Positions 10,550 through 21,310 of a stretch of DNA of 64,000 nucleotides are shown piece after piece (the stretch's first letter is position 1; each line of letters begins with the position of its first letter). The stretch is from NCBI GenBank assembly GCA_032622095.1, contig CP136063.1:13867814-13931813 (forward strand), given 5' to 3'. Source of the DNA: Siphonodentalium dalli (Eukaryota > Mollusca > Scaphopoda > Gadilida > Siphonodentaliidae). The translations under genes and the position numbers were made by a program. The notes beneath the pieces were generated by a model that saw only the letters and a program-made list of their open reading frames with translations, searched no databases and was not told the DNA's origin.

Positions 10550-12658
10550 CCCGAAGAAATTCACCTTGATAGTTGAAGTTTTGGACATCTTACTTCTACA
10601 AAGATATTAAACTTAAAATATCATGACAAACCTATGTCTCATATACCGGTACTCGATAATTTCCTAACAGGTCACTGAACAGGTATGGGGGGGGGGGGGG
10701 ATAAAAGGACCTGAGTAACCAATTACCACCTAGTAGCTACATATGAGAAAATATAAACTTATGATTTTATTGCTTATTATTGCTTTATATAGTCATGAAA
10801 TGGTGAGAAATTAACTTTATTGAGTTGATTGTGTTGGTGTTGATGGATGGGTGCTACCCAAGTATGAGCAGGCTGATTATAATCCCCCCACTCACGCAGA
10901 AGCTACATCAGGGAAATTTCCAGGGCTGTTTTGATAGCTGTTACAGGTATGGGTGCCCAAACTTGAGAAGCCCAAATGACCCCAAATTCCCAGTGGACAG
11001 TATTGAATCAACCTGAATTTTCAAGGCAATTCAAAAATAAGCGCTGTATTAAAAAATCTGCAGTTGCAATACAGCCTTCATTTGCATGTTGAATTTTTAA
11101 ATCAGAAATATTATGTCCTATTTATAATATATGTGTCTGTATCTGTGTTGGTTCGGTGTAGAAGCCGTATTTTCCTCTGCTGGAAACAGGTGTCCCCAAA
11201 TTATCTCTGGATTCTTCCCTGAGCTACATATGAGAATTTTTGGACTATATAAAGCAAAATAAGTGATAATCAGGACTTGGTATCTCCCCCAATCCCCAAC
11301 TTAATAAACTTTTTCTCGGATGAAGTATATAAAGCAAAATAAGCTATAGATGATGTTTTGGTCATATGCAGCTACTAGATGGGCGGCGGAGAAGATTCTC
11401 AGTCCTGGGTATCTCCCCAGAGTCCACCCCCTCACAAACCCAGACTCAACCAAATTTTTCTCAGATATAGTTAATTTCTTGCCATATCATCACTATATAA
11501 AGCAAAATATGTGATTGTGAGGGTAAAATAAGTGGAAAAATATTATGTGGGTGGGATATACCAATGTTGGTAGAGGAAAATTGTTCCACTTGTAGTCCAC
11601 AATTTCCTAACAGGTACACAGGATATATACCCATCCCTGTTAACTGCATATGTTCAGCAGTTCTTATGATATTGGTTGGGGTAATGCATATTTTGGGAGG
11701 AGATATAACAAAACAAAAGACACCCATATGTAAGGCCAAGTGATAATCTGACAGATTTGATTTGCTCTTAAAGTGCCTTAAGCGAATTAATTTATTTGCT
11801 CTTTTAAAAGTAAAATTCATCTATTTGAGCTTGAGCATAAATCAGATTGTCTAGAAATAAAAAAAGAGTGAATTAGACTCTGAGAAAGGAATTACAAATA
11901 GGTGGACTAGTATATATTATTAAATACATGTATGATAGTCTCATGTCTTATTTACACTTAAGCGCAAATGATGTGCGCTTAATTGAGCTCAAATAAATGT
12001 TTTTTTTTACATAGAGCATAATTAAATGATTGGGTCTATGAACACCTTTCATGTATGGTACATATTCCAGATACAGATAATTTAAAGGTATGGTTGGCCT
12101 TGGCGGTGGGTATCCTGTGAAAATATTTCCACCCTTCGAAAACCGCCACAAAAATAAAGAACATCAAAATGTAGACTTTGTCCATATACAAATAAGAAAT
12201 ATCGCATAAACAGTATGTTATTGTCAAATGTTTGACCATTGTTATGTAAACAAAAGCATAAAAAGTTACTTTTCTGGTGTTTGTTTATATTATGATGGTA
12301 AACATAAAGAGCGTTCTTTGTTGGTGAATTCCTGATATGGAACTAATAAAGAGCGTTTATGCCATTTGTGTGTGTGATTAGCCAGTTCAAGAGTTGCATT
12401 AATATTGTGCTGTCTTCTGTAACACAATCAGGCTCTTGCTTAGGTAAAATATTGTAGGTCTTTATGATAACATGCTGTTTACGTGATGGTCATGGTATAT
12501 ATGAACGAAACTGTATGCGTTTTAATGTTTTTCTGTTTACGGTGATTAGAACAAATATCAATATTTTCGACAACTAAGGCTTCACGTGCCTTTAATAGCA
12601 CTTTGAATGTGCAAATGATTTACGCTGTTTAAATAATTTGCACTTAAGTGCAAATGAA
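10550..12658. other. No gene; local degenerate tandem phrases
   Basis: There is a G14 run at 10,687-10,700. A phrase TATATAAAGCAAAATA recurs at about 11,248, 11,328 and 11,495, with GGTATCTCCCC between, suggesting about three old tandem units. Isolated TTAAGC words occur at 11,950-11,985 and about 12,600-12,655. The ORFs of 60-119 codons here show no domain features. Confidence 0.45.
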
Positions 12659-12923
12659 CAGGTCATGGTGAACCAACGATCGACCTTTATTAGACTAATC
12701 GCTATAGAATAGACCGATTGGTCATTCATCATATGCAGGCATTGGGGATAAGTCGAGTCACTCTGAACTGTTCTATATTGGTAATTATATTACATCCAAT
12801 ACTTAAAAAGAGATAATTATAATTTCTGTTGAAAGACACGGAATAATTATTTAGTGAATATATTCAATATAAAGATAGACTGATCAGTTTTATACAGATC
12901 AACCAGTGGTTCACCGAGACCTG
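12659..12923. mobile_element. MITE with CAGGTC termini, copy 1
   Basis: The left end CAGGTCATGGTGAACCAAC is answered by GGTTCACCGAGACCTG at the right end. It has about 20-bp imperfect inverted termini and no ORF. It is the close relative of the neighbouring 12,969-13,297 element, from which it is separated by 45 bases. Confidence 0.6.
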
Positions 12924-12968
12924 CATATGATTGTTGAGCTTCGGTACATTCAATTATTAATAAACATG

Positions 12969-13297
12969 CAGGTCTGTGTGAACCACCAATAGATCTTTAT
13001 TTAGACTAATCGATCTAATATAGACTGGTCTTACACCACCTAGATGCATCTGATATAAGGGGAGTCACACTAAACTGTTCCATGATATCGTTCAACTTGG
13101 TAACTACTTAAAAACATTTGGATTTCTTTTGAGAGAATGAGAATATAAATAAACGTTTAAAAATCTTCAAACAAACACCATTTAAATATTCAAGAATTGG
13201 AGAAAGCACCTCTCGGCTACTGACAGTGACTGACTCGGCATGTCAGTGTCAGCCATGTTTTATTGGATTTCGATCAATTGGTGTTCACCCAGACCTG
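12969..13297. mobile_element. MITE with CAGGTC termini, copy 2
   Basis: It begins CAGGTCTGTGTGAACCACC and ends GGTGTTCACCCAGACCTG. Its interior shares the TTTAGACTAATCG phrase and the GGGGAGTCACACTAAACTG-like phrase with copy 1 in the same orientation. The two look like a tandem or repeated-target pair of one MITE family. Confidence 0.6.
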
Positions 13298-14077
13298 ATA
13301 TGTAAATGTGAATTTGGGCTCCCTTTCCCATACAATTAAGACACAAACTTACGCAACCTTCCAAGTCTGCATGGGGTTGACATCAGCCGATATACTGCAA
13401 CGTATTCATCCATCAGTTCATGCCAATAATGGAAACTTGTTTGTGACTCGTCTTCCATTCCAGATCATTCCAAGTTTAACCTGCTGGCTGCTGTCAACTG
13501 TCTAGGATTACTTGAGTACCGGTACGATTAAACGGACACTGACCGTGGAATGTCGCATTTCCATATCACATAAGCGTTGCTAGTATAATTTCTGCAATAT
13601 ATGCTGTCTTTGTGGTGCGAATTTCTCACAACAAACGTCGTTAAGTTGGGAAGTAACAAATGCGGAAGTTACAATTTATGGGTTTTCCCCAACCCGGAGG
13701 TAAACAAATCAGACAGTGCTTAAAGTCACGCAGTCGGAGGACATCGCGTGGCGAGGGGACTGAACTCTGTTTTGCAACTTGCGATCGACGTACCACCGGT
13801 CATCTGAGTACTATCCCTTTAAAGGAACCAGTTTTCCCATGTTAAAACAAAGAATATATTTTTCAAAATCTAACGACTCAGTCGGAGAAAGGCTCGTGAG
13901 AGACATATACAATATTCTTTGTTTTAAAGTTGATGGGCGACCTGAATTTCTATCCGATATGTTGAGTAGTTCCAAAATCACACGGAACCAAAGCGCACCA
14001 AGTTCCCAAGCGGACATTCCAACTTAGTTGTAGAAAGAATCGTTGGAATCCAAATCCAAGCATCACCTACGCTATAC
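13298..14077. other. No supported gene; ORF of unknown meaning at 13,779-14,027
   Basis: It begins with an isolated GTGAATTTGGGCTCCC phrase that resembles the TATGGGAGGCC element terminus. An 82-codon ORF (13,779-14,027) overlaps others and shows no known domain. It could be older sequence of the LTR element whose end follows, but I cannot show this. Confidence 0.35.
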
Positions 14078-14338
14078 GTGTACATAATACAGGTGCCCTC
14101 GTCAAATCAGAATATTGAATTTCAGTCTTGTGAGACCCCTGTTGACTCGTTTGAAGAGTTCTTGGAATGTAATAACTTTCAGAATGAGTTCCATGATTCG
14201 ATTGAATCAGTTGATGATGAGAATCAGTCTAGAGAAGAGGTTGTTCCTGATGTTATGGACAGTCCTATCATTACTCCTGTTTATACACGGACTGGCCATA
14301 AAGTGAAAGTTCCAAAAAAGTTCAGTCCTTCTTTGTGA
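14078..14338 (+). pseudogene. C-terminal tail of a Gypsy-type Pol (fragment)
   Basis: This 86-codon frame is rich in Glu, Asp and Ser and ends with TPVYTRTGHKVKVPKKFS and a stop. That resembles the TRSGR-x-VKPP-x-R tails that close the integrase/Pol polyprotein of many Ty3/Gypsy elements. No integrase core is visible upstream in any frame, so only the tail remains. It may be part of the same LTR element whose polypurine tract and 3' LTR lie at 16.23 kb; that would make the 14.86-16.17 kb coding relic a downstream extra ORF. Family assignment rests on the tail motif alone. Confidence 0.4.
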
Positions 14339-14856
14339 AAAGATATTCAGTTGATATAACTGAGTGCCATAATGAGTTTCTTTGTAACACATTCTGATTA
14401 TATTTTTCTCCTTTATAAGAGAATAGGATTCTGTCTATATTACACTTTCATTCACATATTATTCATTTGGGATTAAATTGTTGTTGCTGTTGGAATTGAT
14501 AGTTCACATCGTGTTTAATCAAAAGATAAGTAAGTAAGTATATTGGGCTGGGAAGGGAAGTTGTCAGTTGAAGTTTCTCATTCAGAAAAGTTTCTTTAAA
14601 CTTAAGTATGAGACTGTAGGACAATAGGCGTTAAAGGAAAGATATGTAATCTTAGGCTAGGTCTATAAGTATTCCATTTAGGATTTGTTAAAGGTTCCTG
14701 GGCCAGGAATACCCTATTAGTGTAAGACTAAACTTTTAATATAAGTCAGTTCAGTGTGATTACAACCAATGTTGAAAATAATGGAAAAATTTGTTTCAGG
14801 AATGCTATTAATGCCTATAGATATTTTCTCACCATGAGTTATCTCTGATACTTTCA
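14339..14856. other. No recognised feature
   Basis: There is a short GTAAGTAAGTA motif near 14,530. No gene or known repeat is seen. Confidence 0.4.
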
Positions 14857-15079
14857 GATATCTATTATCTATGATGAAGATGAAATATTACAGTTCAACC
14901 AGGTGGAGAGGCCTGAATTTGTGGTGGGCCAAAGATGTCCGATCAAGAGATGTGGGGATCATAGGTTCGAGACTTTGTCAGCCCTCAGCATGCCGCCTCT
15001 GTTCAGCGAGTGTAATCAGTGTATTGTGGCAGATGCCAGTGCTCTAAATTATGTAGAACACAAATGAGGAGGCACTTGC

Positions 15080-15479
15080 TTAACCCTTTACCCAACAGAA
15101 GGGCCCTGTGCCAATGCATTCTCTTATATATGCGAGTCGACCATAGGTCGCCTCGCATATATAAGAGAATGCATTGGCTTAACACATTAAAAATTATAAA
15201 ATGGTTAAAGAATGTAAGAAAAAATGGTAAAAAGTGTTAAAAAAAGATTTTTTTTAGGCCAATGCATTCTCTTATATATGCGAGGCGACCTATGGTCGAC
15301 TCGCATATATAAGAGAATGCATTGGCACAGGGCATAACTGTAACTATCACAATGTGGTCAATGAGCCGGTTCCAATGATATCCATATTTGTATGGTGTTA
15401 TTGAGACAGACCGAAGATATTTTAGGCTGTTGAAGCTTTATTTGGCCGGTTTTGGCCGTTTTGTTGGGTAAAGGGTTAA
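15080..15479 (+). mobile_element. TTAA MITE family A, copy 1 (two hairpins)
   Basis: It is flanked by TTAA at both ends, with inverted termini TTAACCCTTTACCCAACA / TGTTGGGTAAAGGGTTAA. Hairpins of 69 bp sit at 15,110-15,178 and 15,258-15,326. The second is the exact reverse complement type of the first: centre GAGTCGACCATAGGTCGCCTC versus its complement. An 80-bp AT-rich spacer separates them, and about 150 bp of unique 3' sequence follows (AACTGTAACTATCACAATGT...). TTAA target plus CCCTTT ends fit piggyBac-type mobilisation. It has no ORF of its own. Confidence 0.85.
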
Positions 15480-15681
15480 GTCACATAAGTTGACGAGTGA
15501 TCAAGTCGAAAGAGAAATGACATCTTTAGCTATCTGCAAGGAACCAAACAAAACATATATTGACCCACATGGGCAGATGCCTCTGCGGAAGGCACTTTCG
15601 GTGAATCGGCATGAGGAAAGAGAAAATGCAAAGGAGAGAGAAGAACTAAAGTCTTCAATGAAGGGATTGTTCTGTGAACCC

Positions 15682-16068
15682 TTAACCCTTTACCCAACAG
15701 AACGGCCCTGTGCCAATGCATTCTCTTATATATGCGAGTCGACCATAGGTCGCCTCGCATATATAAGAGAATGCATTGGCTTAACACATTAAAAATTATA
15801 AAATTGTTAAAGAATGTAAGAAAAAATGGTAAAAAGTGTTTTTTGGCCAATGCATTCTCTTATATATGCGAGGCGACCTATGGTCGACTCGCATATATAA
15901 GAGAATGCATTTGGCACAGGGCATAACTGTAACTATCACAATGTGGTCAAGGAGCCGGTTCCAGTGATATCCATATTTGTATGGTTCTATTGAGACAGAC
16001 CGAAGATATTTTAGGCTGTTGAAGCTTTATTTGGCCGGTTTTGGCCGGTTTGTTGGGTACAGGGTTAA
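15682..16068 (+). mobile_element. TTAA MITE family A, copy 2
   Basis: It has the same termini (one mismatch: GGGTACAGGG at the right end) and orientation as the copy 206 bases upstream. Hairpins lie at 15,712-15,780 and 15,846-15,915. The inter-hairpin spacer is shorter than in copy 1, having lost the A-run/AGATTTTTTTT segment. The high identity to copy 1 implies recent activity. Confidence 0.85.
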
Positions 16069-16227
16069 ACCCAGTGTGTCCGCATGAGGAGGTTTTGTTT
16101 AACCAAAGATACCGAGATGGCAAACCAACAACATCAACCCGGGCGAAGAAAAACTGGCAATTAAAATAATTAACATTTAATTAGTAACTGAAATAAATCC
16201 TATCGTATGAATTATATACTCTAGTCT

Positions 16228-16239
16228 AAGGAGGGGGAG
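16228..16239 (+). promoter_or_regulatory. Polypurine tract of the LTR element
   Basis: AAGGAGGGGGAG stands directly before TGTGACGG, the classical polypurine tract to 3' LTR junction used to prime plus-strand synthesis. It sits about 60 bases after the end of the interrupted ORF. Confidence 0.7.
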
Positions 16240-16741
16240 TGTGACGGATTTCAAGTCATGACTTCCTTATTTTTCATGGAAGCCGAGATTTGCAATGGGA
16301 AGATAACTCTTGACCAGATCTATTCTCTAACTGAAGTGTTTTCTAAAATATCGCACTGATTGTGTGAAGTCTTTTTAAATGATTTATTTATGGCAAAATG
16401 ATTTGAGATCGGTTCACATTCTTCCTCCCAGAAAAAGTGCATTTATATTACATATATATTTTTCTATATAGTTAATTTTATATATAAACTATATTTTTTA
16501 TATTTCTATTCTTCATCAAAACTTCTCGTATAGAACACCTCATTTGGTGCTGTTTGCTATAAGGTTACTCTTGTCTAATTTATTGCATTTAAGTATGCTT
16601 GATTCAGGGCTTCGATCTTAACTTGGTCACATATCGTAGTATCTGTTCTTATCTCGGCGAGTGAGGACGTGTTTCGCTCTCGCTCTGCCTCGCGCTCTAT
16701 GCGCAACGCTACTCGGTAATTAATTACCTTCTACAGCCAGC

Positions 16742-17731
16742 ATGTCTGCTCAGGCAGCTTACGATATAGTGTCGAGAACTGTGAAAGTTTCTGTGAATGG
16801 CCGTCAGGCACACTCGTTATCCCAGGATAAAGTTGTTTCTGTTTTGGGTGAGGTATGTTCCCTCCAGGACAGACTCGAAGCAGTTTATCGAATGGAACGA
16901 TCCGATGAGTGGTTTATGGTGTTAGATTCGGAGATAGCTGCAAAAAACATTGGACATCAGGATGATTTCTCGTGCGAGGGAATTACTTTTAAATTTTCGC
17001 ACTATCTAGAACAGAAAGTCACTGTTCGAGTACACTGGCTTCCGTACCACGTTCCGGGAGGCATGGTTAACAACTTCTTGGGACGTTTCGGTAAGGTGAT
17101 GTCAGGAAAATTCGTCACCTCCCAAACAAAAGGGATTAGTTATCGGACCGGCGTGAGGGAGTGGGAGTTGAGAGTCGATCACGACACCAAGGCTTTGATC
17201 CCACACACGACATCCTTCGGTGGGTATAAAGTTTTAATAACAATGGCAGGGAGGCCACCGCTGTGCCTACGGTGCAACACAGTAGGGCACAGAAGCAGAA
17301 ATTGTACGGGCCAAGGGGTTAATGGGACAGCAAACCCTTCAGGACCCCGACCTTCATACGCTGCTGCAGTTTCGCGCGGGCCACAGCCACAACCAGCCCC
17401 GAAACCTGTGGTTGTGGATGGCGAGACTGTTGAAGAGGAGAAGGAAGAAACGCAAAAGGAGAAGGAAGAAACGCAAACGGAGGAGACCACGGCAGTTGAA
17501 GGTGTAATTGAAGGTGTTGAGGAAACGTCAAAAGAAGGAAAAGAGGAGGAGGAGACATTGAACATGGATACCGAGTCCAACAAGAAAAGGACCCGGGAAC
17601 GGACCCCATCTGGGAGCGACTCCGATTCCGTTGACTCGGACCATGCTCCGAAAAAACTTTTAGCTCTAGTCGAGAATTGCCCAATTGTCATGGGCGGTCC
17701 CACCAGGAGGGAACTCATAGACATGACCTAA
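16742..17731 (+). CDS. LINE ORF1 protein with CCHC zinc knuckle
   Basis: An intact 329-codon ORF. The N-terminal ~150 residues resemble the RNA-binding ORF1 fold of Tx1/L1-type LINEs (IRVHW-like VTVRVHWLPYHVP segment at roughly residues 96-110). A CCHC knuckle follows (C-x2-C-x4-H-x4-C, 17,263-17,304), then a Pro/Ser linker and a strongly acidic, Glu-rich C-terminal third with an RTRERTPSGSDSDS basic/acidic patch. Proteins of this kind bind the element RNA and form the RNP. ORF2 follows about 240 bases downstream in another frame. The start at 16,742 is the first ATG after the leader. Confidence 0.8.
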   Translation: MSAQAAYDIVSRTVKVSVNGRQAHSLSQDKVVSVLGEVCSLQDRLEAVYRMERSDEWFMVLDSEIAAKNIGHQDDFSCEGITFKFSHYLEQKVTVRVHWLPYHVPGGMVNNFLGRFGKVMSGKFVTSQTKGISYRTGVREWELRVDHDTKALIPHTTSFGGYKVLITMAGRPPLCLRCNTVGHRSRNCTGQGVNGTANPSGPRPSYAAAVSRGPQPQPAPKPVVVDGETVEEEKEETQKEKEETQTEETTAVEGVIEGVEETSKEGKEEEETLNMDTESNKKRTRERTPSGSDSDSVDSDHAPKKLLALVENCPIVMGGPTRRELIDMT

Positions 17732-17973
17732 ACAATGGATATCACAGTTCTTCTATTTCTGAACATTACGACATGGATTTGTCCCCGGATTAATGTAATT
17801 TCTATAACGGACCCTAAACGAACCGGACTGCCCACGAACCGCCATATCTTTATGATTATGCAATCGGCTTCGGCCGTTTGTTTGCAATTATGCTTTGTTA
17901 TTATTATTATTATTTACTTTTCCATACAGGTACGTTTCAGTGCACGTGTATTAGCCACTTTATCTGCCAAACA

Positions 17974-20900
17974 ATGATGGATAAAATCAAAATAGCCTCG
18001 ATTAACTGTAATGGCCTGGGCCTCCATAAAAAGCGCCATATCTTGAAATATCTCTTTGATCACAATAACTTCAACATAATATTTTTACAAGAAACTCATA
18101 TAACAAAATTATATGAAGCCCGTAACATTTCAAACTCAATGAATTGTGATGGATTTTGGTCTTTCGGATCCAGCCGCTCGTGCGGAACTGGAATACTAAT
18201 ATCCAAACACCTAGAATGTAAAGTTCACAAATATAATTATGACTTTGAAGGCAGATATGTTGTCATGGACGCAACTATAAATGGTCAACCACTTAGACTA
18301 ATCAATGTATATGGTCCTAATGCACAAGGCGACCGAAAAACTTTTTTCGATAATATTCAAAACCATTTTGTTACAAGCCGGCCTATTGTCATAGGAGGTG
18401 ATTTCAATTTTATTACTGATCCAAAACTGGATAAAATAGGAGGTGATGATACCATCCCAGCTACTGGGAAATTATGGCCTACTATAACCGAAAATTTCAA
18501 TCTGATTGATGTTTACAGACACCGTAACAAACAATCTATTTGCACGACATGGCGACAAGGAGCTGTACCAACGCGTCTCGACCGTTTCTACATCTCTAAG
18601 TCGCTTATGCCCTCTGTTAAAGACTGTAGCCAACTTGTAGTCGGTTTCACAGACCACGAACTTATTCATTTTACATTATCTGACACCCGGTGCCAAACAA
18701 TAGGACCGGGTTACTGGAAAGCCAACACTTCACTGTTTCATTTACAAGAATTTCAAGAAGAATTCAAAACATTTTGGTATGAAATAACTAATGAAATAAT
18801 TGATGCCACGGCAACCACAGTTTGGTGGGAAAGCGCTAAACAACGCATCAAAGATTTCATTATTTCATTTTCAAAACAAAATGCACGCAAAGAAAGATCT
18901 ACTATACTAGACATGCAAAAATTATATTATTCTCTAATTGAAGCCGAGAAAACCATTACCGGCAATTATATTGAACAAATAATTGAATTACGCAACAGGC
19001 TTAGAGACCTACAATCTAAAGCCACATATGGCGCCCATATCAGATCCAAATCTGATTTCCTCGATCATCAAGAGCAGCCGTCTTCTTTCTTCTCTCGGTT
19101 AGAAAGAAAACGTGCATCTCAAAAAATAATTACAAATATTAAAGATGGTGAACATACATACACCAAAACTGATGATATTTTATGCAAATTCCGGGAATTC
19201 TATTCCAACTTATTCACAAAAGAGGAAATTGGGGAAAGTGCTTGCGATTCATTTCTCAAGGATCTTCCTCAAATTTCCTCTTTAGACTCAGCAATGTGCG
19301 AGTCGCCAATCACATTATCTGAAATCAAAAAAGCAGTCAAAGACATGCAAAATGACAAATCACCAGGCAGTGATGGCTTAGCCAAAGAATTTTATGCATC
19401 ATTCATTGACATGTTAGCGCCCACACTTCTCGAGGTGTATTCCGATGTTTTCGACAATAAGGCACTTACGCCATCTCAAAAGCTCTCATTAATTGTACTT
19501 CTTCAAAAAGACCCTTTACATCCAGAAGAAATGGGCAATTATCGACCTATTAGTCTTCTTAATTACGATTATAAAATCCTATCGAAAATCTTCAGCAACA
19601 GACTACGCAATGTGATATCATCAATAGTTCATCCCGATCAAACGTGTGGCGTGCCGGGAAGAACTATTCTTGATAATGCACATTTGTTACGGAATGTTGT
19701 TGATTATACCAATCAGAAGAATGATGAATGCACTTTTATAGCACTAGATCAAGCAAAGGCTTTTGACAGAGTAAATCATGATTATTTACTCAAAACATTA
19801 ACAGCCTTCGGCTTTGGCGATAATTTCATCGCATGGGTGAAAGTATTTTATACTGATATTTGTTCCAGTGTCTTGGTTAATCATTATGTATCAGATCCAT
19901 TCCCTGTCACCCGATCCGTAAGGCAAGGGTGCAGCCTCTCACCTCTATTGTATGTTTTATGCATAGAGCCATTCCTTATTCACCTGCGTAATAATCCGAA
20001 AATTTTGGGTTTGAAAATGCCCGGTACATCAGAAGTGGTCAAGCTCAGTGCGTACGCCGATGATGTAACAGCCATTCTCACATCTGAAAATTCCATCGGC
20101 GAATTATTCAAATCTTGTTTTCTTTTTGGAAAAGCCTCTGGCTCAAAATTAAACATGCACAAAACATGTGGCATTTTTCTCGGAAAATGGAAATCCCGCT
20201 CTGATCATCCCTTTGGGATCTCATGGGCAAAACACGCTAAAATTGTTGGCATACAATTTGGAAATAACATTCCAGCCGACGATCATTTTCATAAATTAAA
20301 TACTAAATTTACTGCCTCGTGCAATAATTTATATGACAGGAAACTCTCTCACTTCGGGAGAGCCAAACACATTAATGTTTTTGCCTGTAGCAAACTGTGG
20401 TATTAAGCAGGTATAGTTCCAATACCTAAACATTATACCAAATTATTTCAAAAATCTATGTTTTCACATTTCTGGAAAATTAAAGGTGAGCCACTTGCGC
20501 GTTCTGTGTGTCACAATGATGCCCTCAATGGAGGCATTAATTTGTGCCACATTCCAACAAAACAAGCAGCTTTTTATCTTAGCCATATTCAAAGGCTCAT
20601 AAATAATCCTGATGTACGATGGAAACATTTTGCCATCTATTGGATTGGATTCTCACTCCGGCATTATAGGCCGGATTTTGCATCCAATCTCATACCTCAC
20701 AGCATGGACTATACCCCATTGTTTTATTTACAATGTCTTTCCGCTCTCAGGGCGTACAAATCTTGTGTGGACTCAGTTGAGTTCAAAAATATATCAACCA
20801 AACAATTTTATGATGTTCTAATGTCTAAAGTCATTCGGAGATCAAATGTTGAACAAAATTGTCCAACGTTTGATTTTAGAATTACTTGGACCAATATTTC

Positions 20901-21310
20901 TGATAAATTTCTAGATCCATTTTGTCGATCAACTAGTTGGCGCGTAATTCATGAAATTCTGCCAACAAATTATAAATTACATAATTTTCATATTGCATGG
21001 GATAATCGATGCTGTCTATGCAAAGCGGAAGCCGAGACTATACAGCATCTGTTTGTCGACTGCAAAAATATACAATTATTATGGCTACTCATTTATACTA
21101 AGCGACTTCCGGCGTCTTGAGAGGTTACATTTCCATGAATATTGGGCACAAAATAATGACATATGTCAAGTCATAAACGACAAAGTCGTATTCACATTTA
21201 AAAAAACGCTCGTAATTTTCCCATTGTCTTTTGTTTTCATATCAAGGCACATCGCATATGCAAATACCACCATTTCTATGTTCATAAGACCCGCCCACAC
21301 ACAGTGCTAA
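17974..21310 (+). pseudogene. LINE ORF2: endonuclease and reverse transcriptase, one stop and one frameshift
   Basis: The likely start is the ATGATG at 17,974-17,979, just before KIASINCNG; an upstream in-frame ATG at 17,878 adds a non-conserved leader. The N-terminal EEP endonuclease shows QETH (about 18,088), GGDFN (about 18,396) and TDHE (18,649). The RT shows SPGSDG (about 19,362), NYRPISLLN, LDQAKAFDRVNHDY (about 19,745), VRQGCSLSP and the catalytic YADD at 20,053-20,064. A TAA at 20,404-20,406 breaks the frame. The same frame then continues to 21,120 with a CCLC-x-AEAETIQHLFVDC zinc-binding tail, and a +1 frame carries the last residues to 21,310. Sequence around RTILDN and the RT boxes suits the L1/Tx1 group rather than CR1 or RTE. 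Confidence 0.8.

Larger units (their letters stand above)
14857..16165 (+). pseudogene. 3' ORF of the LTR element, interrupted by two TTAA MITEs
   Basis: Coding-like sequence starts after an acceptor-like TTTCAG at 14,851-14,856. It runs to about 15,020 with CPIKRCGDHRFETL and an ECNQC cluster, then shifts frame into VYCGRCQCSKLC. The second frame reaches the first MITE at TTAA 15,080, resumes after its other TTAA (15,476-15,479), reaches the second MITE at 15,682, resumes at 16,065-16,068 and ends at a TAA near 16,165. If each MITE is counted out and one TTAA kept, the frame is continuous across both junctions, so both insertions split a previously single ORF. The protein is Cys-rich at its N side and basic at its C end (STRAKKNW). 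It lies just upstream of a polypurine tract, so it is probably the last ORF of the LTR element. I do not recognise its function. Confidence 0.55.

Noticed and set aside
15003-15926. ORFs with repeated MHWLNTL / CILLYMR peptides on both strands
   Set aside because: They are translations of the MITE hairpins, not genes.
17179-17724. Long minus-strand ORFs over LINE ORF1
   Set aside because: Antisense shadows of the Glu-rich repeats of ORF1.
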